Part shown: positions 45,863 to 54,239 of the stretch, piece by piece
Position numbering within the stretch: position 1 is the first letter of the stretch
Layout of the letters: each line of letters starts with the position of its first letter
Assembly: GCA_021780935.1 (NCBI GenBank)
Contig: JAJXXT010000071.1
Coordinates: 1-64,000 of the forward strand
Origin: Pseudomonadota bacterium
GTDB taxonomy: Bacteria; Pseudomonadota; Alphaproteobacteria; Acetobacterales; Acetobacteraceae
Direction: 5' to 3'
Length of the DNA: 64,000 bases
Translations under genes and position numbers: made by a program
The notes under the pieces: generated by a model
What the model was told of the DNA's origin: nothing
Seen by the model: the letters and a program-made list of their open reading frames with translations, nothing else
The model's database searches: none

Positions 45863-47140
45863 TTAGTGCAGATAATCCTGCAGTCTGTACCAGGCACCGA
45901 CGAAGGGCATGAACCAGGGCGGGCCGAAATGCCCGGGCACCGCCGGCCAGGGGAGGCCGCGGAACGGGTTAGCCGCCGCATCGCCGCCCATCACCGCGGC
46001 CATGCACTGGCCCATATGCACGGACATCTGCACGCCGTGGCCGCTGAACCCCAGGGCGAAATAGAGCCCGTCATGCTCGCCGGCGCGCGGCAGGCGATCC
46101 GCCGTCAGGTCGATCGTCCCGCCCCAGCAATAATCGATGCGCGGCTTGCCGAGCTGCGGAAACGTGGCGTTCAGCGTCGCTTCCAGAATCTTCCCGCTCT
46201 TGACATCGGATCGTGCGCCGGAGAGAGCAAACCGCGCCCGCCCGCCGAAGATCAGACGATTGTCCGGTGCGATCCGAAAATAATTGCCGATATGTTTTGT
46301 TGTCGTCGCGTTGCGTCGCGTCGGCATGATGGAGTCGAGCTGTGTCGCCGTGAGCGGCTCGGTCGCGATGATGAAGCTGCCGATCGGGATGACGCGGCGG
46401 CGGAAATAGAAAAACGGCCCCTGTCGGCTTGCGCCGGTGGCAAGCAGGACCTGGCGGGCCGTGATGCTGCCGCGCGGCGTGGTGACGCGCCATCCGCCGC
46501 CGGCCACGCGATCGATCGCGGTGACCGGTGCGTTCTCATAGATGCGCGCGCCCCGTCGCGCGGCGGCGTCGGCCAGCCCGGTGCCAAACCGACCGACATG
46601 CATCTGCGCACTCTTGCGGTAGACGAGCCCGCCATGGAACCGTTCGGACCCGATCTCCTCGCGGATGCGTGCGGCGGGGACCAGGTCGGTCTCGGGGTCG
46701 GCGTCGCGTTGCAGCGCCTCGTACTCGCGCGCCATGGCCTCGAAATGGGCCGGCTTGTCGGCCAGCTTGATCTTGCCGCATCGGCGGAAGTCGCAGGCGA
46801 TCTGCTCGCTCTCGACGATCCGCTCCACGGTGTCTACCGCCGCGTCGTAGGCCTGGTAGATGGAGCGCGCATGCGCCACCCCGAGCCGTGCCGCGAGCCC
46901 CGCGAAGCCCACCGAGGTGCCGTTATTGACGTGCCCACCGTTCCGTCCGGAAGCCTCGCCCGCGACGCGTCCGGCTTCGAGCACGACGACGCCGGCGCCC
47001 GCCCGGCCCAGCGCGAGCGCGGCCGAGAGGCCCGCGAAGCCACCGCCCACCACCACCGCGTCCGCCTTGCCCTCAACCACGCCCGCGGTGCTGCCGGCGA
47101 AGCGCTCGGCGGTGTCGAGCCAGTAGGGCGTGAGCTTCAT
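45863..47140 (-). CDS. FAD-dependent amine oxidoreductase, PuuB/OrdL-like
   Basis: 425 residues. The FAD-binding motif is AVVVGGGFAGLSAALALGRA, with VLEAGRVAGEASGRNGGHVN, the latter shared with gamma-glutamylputrescine oxidase PuuB. The end YFALGFSGHGVQMSVHMGQ is typical of the DAO fold. It starts PYWLDTAERF, as PuuB-like enzymes do. It would oxidise a primary or secondary amine to an aldehyde with H2O2 release. It is leftward, downstream of a HAD gene 25 bases away. Confidence 0.85.
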   Translation of the reverse strand: MKLTPYWLDTAERFAGSTAGVVEGKADAVVVGGGFAGLSAALALGRAGAGVVVLEAGRVAGEASGRNGGHVNNGTSVGFAGLAARLGVAHARSIYQAYDAAVDTVERIVESEQIACDFRRCGKIKLADKPAHFEAMAREYEALQRDADPETDLVPAARIREEIGSERFHGGLVYRKSAQMHVGRFGTGLADAAARRGARIYENAPVTAIDRVAGGGWRVTTPRGSITARQVLLATGASRQGPFFYFRRRVIPIGSFIIATEPLTATQLDSIMPTRRNATTTKHIGNYFRIAPDNRLIFGGRARFALSGARSDVKSGKILEATLNATFPQLGKPRIDYCWGGTIDLTADRLPRAGEHDGLYFALGFSGHGVQMSVHMGQCMAAVMGGDAAANPFRGLPWPAVPGHFGPPWFMPFVGAWYRLQDYLH

Positions 47141-47165
47141 CGCACGGGCCTCCGCCGGACTGCCA

Positions 47166-47834
47166 TCAGACGCCCAGCAGTCGCGCGAGGCCGTCGATGC
47201 CCGTCACCTCGTGATACTCATAGGCCGGGTTGCCGGGCTCGTAATTGCGGTTGACGAAGACCTTGTCGCGGATGCCGAGATCCTTCGCGGTCATCAGGTC
47301 ATAGCGCAGGCTGGCGGAGACGTGCAGCAACTCCTCCGGACGCGCGCCGAGTTTCTCCATCATGTATTCGAACCCGCGCATCCGCGGCTTGTAGGACCGC
47401 GCCTGCTCGGCCGTGAACACGGCATGGAAGGGCGCGCCGAGCAGCTTCACGTTATGGTGGATCTGGCTGTCGGAGGCGTTGGAGAGAATGACCAGCGGAT
47501 AGTGCTCCGCGACACGGCGCAGTGGCTCCGGCACATCCGGATGCGGCCCCCAGGTTGGTACGGCGTCGTAAAGACGCTGGCCCTCGGCCTCGACGAAGGG
47601 GATCGCGTGGCGCTTGCAGGTGCGCTCCAGCGAGTTCTTGATCACATCGACATAGGGCTGCCAGGCGCCCAGCACCTCGTCCACACGGTAGGCGGCGAAG
47701 TCGCGGATGAAGGCGTCCATGGCGCTCGCCGGCACGCGCGTGGCCAGCATCTCGCGCGTCAGATCGCCGATGCGAAACCAGGTCAGCGTGCCGTAGCAGT
47801 CGAAGGTGATGTATTTGGGCCTCAGCGCGGTCAT
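47166..47834 (-). CDS. HAD superfamily hydrolase, haloacid dehalogenase type II-like
   Basis: 222 residues. Motif I is ITFDCYGTLTWF (D12), motif II VILSNASDSQ, motif III Lys in ARSYKPRMRGFEYMM, and motif IV HVSASLRYDLMTA. Residues needed by true L-2-haloacid dehalogenases (the SSNAWD loop) are not matched exactly, so a phosphatase role is as likely. It heads the leftward HAD-puuB pair and is divergent from another HAD gene. Confidence 0.8.
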   Translation of the reverse strand: MTALRPKYITFDCYGTLTWFRIGDLTREMLATRVPASAMDAFIRDFAAYRVDEVLGAWQPYVDVIKNSLERTCKRHAIPFVEAEGQRLYDAVPTWGPHPDVPEPLRRVAEHYPLVILSNASDSQIHHNVKLLGAPFHAVFTAEQARSYKPRMRGFEYMMEKLGARPEELLHVSASLRYDLMTAKDLGIRDKVFVNRNYEPGNPAYEYHEVTGIDGLARLLGV

Positions 47835-48039
47835 GCCGGCGATCCTTTCCGATGTCGGGAGCCGATGCTAGGCGAGCATGTCGCGCGACATGAGCCCGCA
47901 AGCAGTCCTGGGCCGACCGATCCTGCCGATTTTGCCCTTCCGAACGGCATGGCTTGCGCCGGGGCGGCCCGGCGGCGTCTTGCCCCGCCCGGGCCCGGCG
48001 CCGATCCTGATCGGCATAGCACCAACGGGGAGAGGCGCA

Positions 48040-48771
48040 ATGGCGCAAAAGACGATGGGGGGCGAGCCGGCGGTTCTGACATTCGACGTGGTTGGCACGC
48101 TGATCGATTTCGAATCCGGGATCCTCGGCTTTCTGCGCGAGGCGTGGGGTAGGGCCGGTGTGCAGGCCACCGACGGTGCGATCCTCGACGCCTACCGGCT
48201 GGCGCGCGGCAGCAAGGACGCCTGGCTCTTTCCCGACGACCTGGAGCGCGTCTACGGCGTCATCGCCCCGCAACTCGGCGCGCCGGACGATGCCGCGATC
48301 GCGCGCGCCTTCCGCGACGCGAGCCGGACCTGGCCTGCTTTCCCGGACGCGCCGGAGGCTCTTCGCCGGCTTAGGCAGCGCTACAGGCTGGTGGCGATGA
48401 CCAACGCCCGGCGCTGGGCGCTCGACCGGATGACCGAGACCCTGGGCTCGCCCTTCGACGACACGGTGAGCGTGGACGAGGCGCTGTGCGAGAAGCCCGA
48501 CCCCGCGTATTTTGCCTTCGCCCGCGGCCGCCTCAGCCGCGACGGCCACGGCATGCACGACATCCTGCACGTGGCGCAGAGCCAGTACCACGACATCGGG
48601 GTCGCGCGCCGGCTCGGCTACACGGTGGCCTGGGTCGAACGGCGCATGGGCCTCGGTCATGGCGGCACCATCGCCGCCGCGCAGGTTACCGAGCCGCACT
48701 ATCATGTCCCCACACTGGCCGCGCTCGCGGACCTTGCCGACGCCGGCGCGTTGCGTATGGCGGCCAGGTGA
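48040..48771 (+). CDS. HAD superfamily hydrolase, haloacid dehalogenase type II-like
   Basis: 243 residues from ATG 48040, with GGGGAGAGG 4-12 bases upstream; the open frame before it has no family sequence. Motif I is LTFDVVGTLIDFESG, motif II VAMTNAR, motif III Lys in EALCEKPDPAYFAFA and motif IV HVAQSQYHDIGVARRLG. It is divergent from the HAD gene at 47.2-47.8 kb and only about 140 bases before the ABC substrate-binding gene, so it may belong to that operon. Confidence 0.8.
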   Translation: MAQKTMGGEPAVLTFDVVGTLIDFESGILGFLREAWGRAGVQATDGAILDAYRLARGSKDAWLFPDDLERVYGVIAPQLGAPDDAAIARAFRDASRTWPAFPDAPEALRRLRQRYRLVAMTNARRWALDRMTETLGSPFDDTVSVDEALCEKPDPAYFAFARGRLSRDGHGMHDILHVAQSQYHDIGVARRLGYTVAWVERRMGLGHGGTIAAAQVTEPHYHVPTLAALADLADAGALRMAAR

Positions 48772-48913
48772 GGCCGCGCGTCGCTGCCAAATCCCGCCGC
48801 GAAAGAGCAGATCATGCCGGGGCGGGCGGCATTACGGCGAAATGTGCGCGTGACCGGTTTCTACCGTGATACAAGCGGCCGGGGTGGCCGCCAAACAGAA
48901 AACGGGGCTCACC

Positions 48914-50506
48914 ATGTCTGACGACATTCTGCCGACCCTACCCGGCGGCGCCGCGCCAAGTGTGGATCTGCCGGGCACCTCCCGCCGCTCGCTGCTGAGC
49001 ATGGCCATGGCCGGCGGACTGGTTTCCGCCGGCGGCCTCGCGATGCCGGCGGCGGCAGCGACCGCGCCCAAACGTGGCGGCAAGCTCACCGTCGCCGGCT
49101 ACGCGTCCTCCACCAAGGATACGCTCGACCCGGCGCACGCCTCCAACTCCACCGACTATTCGCGCCTGTTCATGTTCTACAACGGGCTGACGGTGTTTGA
49201 CCGGCACCTCAACGCGCTGCCGGACCTGGCGCAGAGCGTCGAGACCAAGGACGCGAAAACCTGGGTCATCAAGCTGCGCAAGGGCATCACCTTCCACGAC
49301 GGCTCGCCCTTCACCTCGGCGGATGTCGTCTTTTCGCTCGCCCGCCACAAGGACCCCGCGACCAGTTCCGTGGTGCGGCCGATCGCCACGCAGATGCAGG
49401 ATATCAAGGCTGCGGGCCCGCACGAGGTGCATATCACCCTCACCGGCGCGAACTCCGAGCTGCCGAGCCTGCTCGCGATCTACCAGATGGTGATCGTCAA
49501 GGCCGGCACGAAGGATTTCTCGAAGGGCATCGGCACCGGGCCGTTCAAGGTCAAGGAGTTCAACCCCGGCGTCCGATCCGTCGCGGTGCGCAACCCCGAT
49601 TATTTCCACCACGGCAAGCCCTACCTGGACGAGGTGACATTCTTCGGCATCACCAACAACGCCGCGCGCGTCAACGCTCTGCTCTCCGGCGATATCGACA
49701 TCGCCAGCGGCATCACGCCGCTCGCCACCCGCCAGATCAAGGCGGCCAAGGGGTTTGCGGTGCTGAACACCGCGGCCGGCAACTATACCGACCTCATCAT
49801 GCATCTCGACGCACCGATGACCGGAAACCCGGACTTCATCCTGGCCATGAAATACCTCCAGGACCGCGAGCGCATCCGCGACAGCGTCTTCCTCGGCTAT
49901 GCCACGATCGGCAACGATCAGCCGATCGCCCCGTCCAACCCCTATTACGACGCGAGCCTGCCGCAGCGTCCCCTCGATCTGGAAAAAGCCAAGTTCCACC
50001 TCAAGAAGGCAGGCATGCTCGGCAGCAAGGTGCGGCTGGTGAGCTCGGTTGCCGCCACCGGTTCGCCGGATATGGCGGTAATTCTGCAGGACACGGCTCG
50101 CAAGATCGGCTTCGACATCCAGATTGACAGGGTGCCGGCCAACGGCTTCTGGTCCAACTACTGGCTCAAGGCACCCTTCACCTACGGCAACATCAACCCG
50201 CGCCCGACCGCTAATATCCTGCTGACGCTGTTCTTCCAGTCGACCGCGCCTTGGAACGAGAGCCACTTCAAGAACCCGGCCTTCGACAAGCTGCTTATCG
50301 CCTCGCGCGCGGAGACGGATCTTGCGAAGCGCAAGCAGATGTATGCGGAAATGCAGAAGCTGATCCGCGACGATGCCGGCATCGGCATTCCCGTCTTCAT
50401 CAGCGATCTCGATGCCTACTCGACGCGGGTGAAGGGCTTCTACCCGATCCCGACGGGCGACCTGATGGGCTTCAACTTCGCCCAGAATGTCTGGGTGGAT
50501 GGCTGA
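48914..50506 (+). CDS. Dipeptide/oligopeptide-type ABC transporter substrate-binding protein
   Basis: 530 residues. A Tat-like signal (SRRSLLSMAMAGGLVSAGGL) leads to AAAATAPKRGG. The SBP family 5 fold shows GGKLTVAGYASSTKDTLDPA, WVIKLRKGITFHDGSPFTSA and IGTGPFKVKEFNPG. Ligands of the family include peptides, opines, gamma-glutamyl compounds and glutathione. The ATG at 48914 places the signal about 26 residues in. It is followed directly by two permeases and a double ATPase. Confidence 0.88.
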   Translation: MSDDILPTLPGGAAPSVDLPGTSRRSLLSMAMAGGLVSAGGLAMPAAAATAPKRGGKLTVAGYASSTKDTLDPAHASNSTDYSRLFMFYNGLTVFDRHLNALPDLAQSVETKDAKTWVIKLRKGITFHDGSPFTSADVVFSLARHKDPATSSVVRPIATQMQDIKAAGPHEVHITLTGANSELPSLLAIYQMVIVKAGTKDFSKGIGTGPFKVKEFNPGVRSVAVRNPDYFHHGKPYLDEVTFFGITNNAARVNALLSGDIDIASGITPLATRQIKAAKGFAVLNTAAGNYTDLIMHLDAPMTGNPDFILAMKYLQDRERIRDSVFLGYATIGNDQPIAPSNPYYDASLPQRPLDLEKAKFHLKKAGMLGSKVRLVSSVAATGSPDMAVILQDTARKIGFDIQIDRVPANGFWSNYWLKAPFTYGNINPRPTANILLTLFFQSTAPWNESHFKNPAFDKLLIASRAETDLAKRKQMYAEMQKLIRDDAGIGIPVFISDLDAYSTRVKGFYPIPTGDLMGFNFAQNVWVDG

Positions 50507-51497
50507 CGCCATCGCGCCACTTGCGGGGCGGCGGCGTTTCACCGCCCCGCCGCTGGCTGCCCTGGTGCTCAGGCGCATCGCGGTCAGCCTGCTGCTGCTG
50601 TTCGCCGTCTCGGTGCTGGTTTTTGCCGGCACCGAGATGCTGCCGGGAGACGTGGCGCAGATGATCCTCGGGCAGGGGGCGACGCCGCAGGCGCTGGCCG
50701 GCCTGCGCGCGGCGCTGCACCTCAACGAACCCGCCTGGTTGCGCTATCTGCACTGGCTCTGGGGCCTGTTGCACGGCAATGCCGGGCATTCGCTGGTCAA
50801 TGGCATGAGCATCGCGACGCTGGTCGGGCGGCGGCTGATCAACTCGCTGCGGCTCGCCATGTTCACCACGGTGGTGACGGTGCCGCTGGCCCTCACCGTC
50901 GGCATCACCGCCGCGATCTGGCGTGGCACGGCCTATGATCGCATTGTCAACATGCTGACCATCGCGACTGCTTCCGTGCCGGAGTTTCTGTTTGCGACCC
51001 TTGCGGTGCTGATCTTTGCGGTGCGGCTGCGCTGGCTGCCGGCGCTGTCGCTGGTGATGCGTGGCGAGAGCTTCGCCGAGCTTCTGCGCGCCTATGCGCT
51101 CCCGGTCGCGACCCTCTCGCTCGCGATCTTCGCGCAAATGGCGCGAATGACGCGCGCCGCGCTCGTGAACACACTCTCCTCCTCCTATGTCGAGATGGCG
51201 GTGCTGAAAGGCGTGCGGCCGGTTCGTCTGGTCCTGCGCCACGCCTTGCCCAACGCGCTGGGGCCGGTTGCCAACGCGGTGGCGCTCAGCCTCTCCTTCC
51301 TGCTCGGGGGCGTCGTCATCGTCGAGACCGTGTTCAGCTATCCGGGCCTCGCCAAGCTGATGGTGGATGCGGTCAGTACCCGCGACATGCCACTCGTGCA
51401 GGCCTGCGCGATGATTTTCTGCACCGCCTACCTGCTGCTGGTGTTGGCCGCGGATATCATCGCGCTGCTGGCCAACCCGCGGCTGCGGCACCGGTGA
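50499..51497 (+). CDS. Dipeptide-type ABC transporter permease (DppB family)
   Basis: 332 residues with six transmembrane segments. The first is LVLRRIAVSLLLLFAVSVLV followed by TEMLPGD. The EAA loop is YVEMAVLKGVRPVRLVLRHA, ahead of LPNALGPVANAVAL. The start overlaps the binding-protein stop by eight bases; ATG 50487 is also possible. It pairs with the DppC-like permease to form the channel. Confidence 0.9.
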   Translation: MADAIAPLAGRRRFTAPPLAALVLRRIAVSLLLLFAVSVLVFAGTEMLPGDVAQMILGQGATPQALAGLRAALHLNEPAWLRYLHWLWGLLHGNAGHSLVNGMSIATLVGRRLINSLRLAMFTTVVTVPLALTVGITAAIWRGTAYDRIVNMLTIATASVPEFLFATLAVLIFAVRLRWLPALSLVMRGESFAELLRAYALPVATLSLAIFAQMARMTRAALVNTLSSSYVEMAVLKGVRPVRLVLRHALPNALGPVANAVALSLSFLLGGVVIVETVFSYPGLAKLMVDAVSTRDMPLVQACAMIFCTAYLLLVLAADIIALLANPRLRHR

Positions 51498-51507
51498 GCG
51501 GCGGGGC

Positions 51508-52350
51508 ATGACGGACGACCTGCCCCGCAGGCGCCGGCGCGCGCGGCCCTCGCCGGTGGCAATGGCCGCCGGAACGGTGGTGATCGCCTGCTTCGCCATC
51601 GCGGTGTTCGGCCCGGCGCTCGCACCGCACGGCGAGGGTGCGATTGTCTCGCGCAGCATCTTCGCACCGATGAGTGCGGCGTTTCCGCTGGGAACAGATT
51701 ATCTGGGGCGGGACATGCTCAGCCGGATTCTCTACGGTGCACGTTTCACCATCGGCGTCGCGTTGCCGGCGACGCTGATCGCCTCCGGTGCGGGCACGCT
51801 CCTCGGCATGCTTGCGGCCGTACGCGGCAGCAGCCTCGACGCCGTGCTGAGCCGCGCGATGGACACGCTTATTTCGCTGCCGACACTGATCTTCAGTCTT
51901 GTGGTCGTCGCAGCCCTCGGGTCCTCCGTCACCGTGCTCGTGCTCACGGCGGCGGTAATCTACACGCCTGGCAGCTACCGTATCGCGCGTTCCGTCGCGG
52001 TCGACATCACGGCGACGGATTTTGTCAAGGCAGCGCGGGCGCGCGGCGAGGGCGGGCTCGCGATCATGCTGGGCGAGATCCTGCCGAACATGGTGATGCC
52101 GGTGCTGACGGATTTCGGTCTGCGGTTCGTCTTCATCGTGCTGCTGCTGAGCAGCCTCAGCTTTCTTGGCCTCGGTATCCAGCCGCCCTATTCGGACTGG
52201 GGTGGCATGGTGCGCGAGAACATCGAGGGGCTTTCCGCCGGTGCGCCCGCCGTGATCGCTCCGGCCGTTGCGATTGCGATCCTGACGATCTCGGTCAACC
52301 TGCTGATCGACAACCTTCCAGGCCGTGAGAACCGGCGCGGTGGTGAGTGA
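51508..52350 (+). CDS. Dipeptide-type ABC transporter permease (DppC family)
   Basis: 280 residues. The N-terminal basic stretch RRRRRARPSPVAMAAG is followed by six helices. FPLGTDYLGRDMLSRILYGA is the DppC hallmark. The EAA loop is DFVKAARARGEGGLAIMLGE and the end has SFLGLGIQPPYSDWGGMVRE. Its stop lies in a short tandem repeat that also carries the start of the ATPase gene. Confidence 0.92.
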   Translation: MTDDLPRRRRRARPSPVAMAAGTVVIACFAIAVFGPALAPHGEGAIVSRSIFAPMSAAFPLGTDYLGRDMLSRILYGARFTIGVALPATLIASGAGTLLGMLAAVRGSSLDAVLSRAMDTLISLPTLIFSLVVVAALGSSVTVLVLTAAVIYTPGSYRIARSVAVDITATDFVKAARARGEGGLAIMLGEILPNMVMPVLTDFGLRFVFIVLLLSSLSFLGLGIQPPYSDWGGMVRENIEGLSAGAPAVIAPAVAIAILTISVNLLIDNLPGRENRRGGE

Positions 52351-52368
52351 TGCGGGAATGAGCGGGAA
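52348..52368. repeat. 10-11-bp tandem duplication holding dppC stop and dppDF start
   Basis: TGATGCGGGAA (52348-52358) and TGAGCGGGAA (52359-52368). The first TGA is the permease stop. The ATG start at 52358 bridges the two units. Confidence 0.6.
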
Positions 52369-54214
52369 CGGATGGCACGTCGAGGTCACGGACCTTCTCG
52401 TCACCGCGCAGGACCCTGCCGGTGCACCCACGCCCATTGTGCGTGATCTCAGCTTCGGCATTGCACGCGGTGAGGTGCTGGCGCTGATCGGCGAGTCCGG
52501 TTCGGGAAAGACCACGGCGGGTCTCTCGCTCCTGGGCTACGCGCGCCCGGGGTGCCGCATCGCGGGCGGCCGCGTGCGCGTGGGGACGACAGAGGTGCTC
52601 TCGCTGGGCCGCTCAGAGCTTGCGGATTTTCGTGGCGCCAAGGTCAGCTACGTCGCGCAGAGTGCCGCCGGCGCATTCAATCCGGCGCAACGGCTGATGA
52701 GCCAGGTTATCGAACCGGCCCTCATCCATGGCCTGATGTCCCGCCGCGAGGCGGAGGAGAAGGCGCGCGAGCTGTTCCGCGCGCTGGCTCTCCCTGATCC
52801 CGTTCGCATCGGCGAGCGCTATCCGCACCAGGTCTCCGGCGGGCAGTTGCAACGTGTGATGGCGGCGATGGCGCTGATCACCGGCCCGGAGCTGGTCGTG
52901 CTCGACGAGCCCAGCACCGCACTCGACGTCACCACCCAGGTCGAGGTGTTGCGCGCCTTCAAGCGCGTCGTGCGCGATCTTCACACGACGGCGCTCTACA
53001 TTTCTCACGATCTCGCGGTCGTGGCGCAGATCGCCGACCGCATTGTGGTGATGCACGGCGGCGAAGCACAGGAGACGGGGGCCACGGGCGACATCCTTGA
53101 GGATGCGCAACATCCCTATACGCGCAGCCTGCTCGCCGCCGCCGCCCCTCACGGTGTGCCGGGAGCAACCGAGCCGCCGGCGCCGGCACTTCTTGAGGTC
53201 ACGAACCTGACCGCCGGCTATGGTCACGGCGGGGCTCTGATTCCCGTGTTGCATTCTGTCAGTTTTGCGATCGCACCGGGGCGGGTGCTCGGCGTCATCG
53301 GCGAATCGGGCTGTGGCAAGAGCACGCTGGCGAGAGTGGTCGCCGGCCTGTTGCCGCAGGTTGGCGGGCGCGTGCTGCTCGACGGCCAGGCGCTGCCGGG
53401 GCGCGTCGAGGAACGGACGCACGACCAGTTGCGTGCCGTGCAGATCGTGTTCCAGTCAGCCGACACGGCGCTCAACCCGGCGCGGCGCGTCGGCCCGATC
53501 CTCGCGCGACCGTTGCGCTTCTATCACGGTATGCGCGGCATCACCGCCCGGAGGCGCGTCGCCGAGTTGCTGGATATGGTCCGCCTGCCTCGTGCCCTGG
53601 CCGACCGTTTCCCCGAGGAGCTTTCGGGCGGCCAGAAGCAGCGGGTGAACCTCGCGCGTGCGCTTGCGGCCCAACCGCGGCTGTTGCTGTGCGACGAGGT
53701 GACGTCGGCACTGGACACGGTGGTGGGCGCGGCGGTTCTGGACCTTCTGGCGGAACTGCGCCGCGAGCTCGGGCTCGCGATGATGTTTATCAGCCACGAT
53801 CTTTCGACCGTGCGCGCGATCTGCGACGACATCATGATCCTCTACGCCGGCCAGCGTGTCGAGCTTGGCTCGCGGGCCGCGCTGCGGCAGTTGCCGCGTC
53901 ACCCCTATACCGATCTGCTGCTTTCCTCCGTGCCGCAACTCCGCCGGGGCTGGCTCGACCAGGTGGGTTCCATGCAATTGCTGGAGGCCTCCGGCGAACC
54001 TTCGCTGGAGGACGGGTCGCGCCCCTGCGCCTTCTTCCGCCGGTGTGCGTTGCGCATCGACGGCCTATGCGACCGCGCCGCGCCACCGTTGCGTCATCTC
54101 TCCAAGGGCGGAATGATCCTCTGCCATCGCGACGAGGCGGAGCTGAGCCAGGCGGAGGTCGTCGAGACCGTGGATGCGGTGCCGGGCGCGCCGGTCATTC
54201 GCGGGTTGGAATGA
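52358..54214 (+). CDS. Fused DppD-DppF ABC transporter ATPase
   Basis: 618 residues carrying two ATPase domains. Domain 1: Walker A IGESGSGKTTAG, signature HQVSGGQLQRVMAAMAL, Walker B ELVVLDEPSTALD. Domain 2: Walker A IGESGCGKSTLARVV, signature ELSGGQKQRVNLARALAA, Walker B LLLCDEVTSALD. The C-terminal oligopeptide-transporter extension has Cys residues (CAFFRRCALRIDGLCD, then ILCH), which may bind an Fe-S cluster. It powers the Dpp-type importer. GTG codons at 52325-52343 are alternative starts. Confidence 0.9.
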   Translation: MSGNGWHVEVTDLLVTAQDPAGAPTPIVRDLSFGIARGEVLALIGESGSGKTTAGLSLLGYARPGCRIAGGRVRVGTTEVLSLGRSELADFRGAKVSYVAQSAAGAFNPAQRLMSQVIEPALIHGLMSRREAEEKARELFRALALPDPVRIGERYPHQVSGGQLQRVMAAMALITGPELVVLDEPSTALDVTTQVEVLRAFKRVVRDLHTTALYISHDLAVVAQIADRIVVMHGGEAQETGATGDILEDAQHPYTRSLLAAAAPHGVPGATEPPAPALLEVTNLTAGYGHGGALIPVLHSVSFAIAPGRVLGVIGESGCGKSTLARVVAGLLPQVGGRVLLDGQALPGRVEERTHDQLRAVQIVFQSADTALNPARRVGPILARPLRFYHGMRGITARRRVAELLDMVRLPRALADRFPEELSGGQKQRVNLARALAAQPRLLLCDEVTSALDTVVGAAVLDLLAELRRELGLAMMFISHDLSTVRAICDDIMILYAGQRVELGSRAALRQLPRHPYTDLLLSSVPQLRRGWLDQVGSMQLLEASGEPSLEDGSRPCAFFRRCALRIDGLCDRAAPPLRHLSKGGMILCHRDEAELSQAEVVETVDAVPGAPVIRGLE

Positions 54215-54239
54215 TGTTGCCCAGACCCAAGGTAATCAT

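Noticed and set aside
45863..47140. Assignment as sarcosine oxidase or D-amino-acid dehydrogenase
   Set aside because: The N-terminus and SGRNGGHVN motif favour the PuuB/OrdL group; the exact amine is not known.
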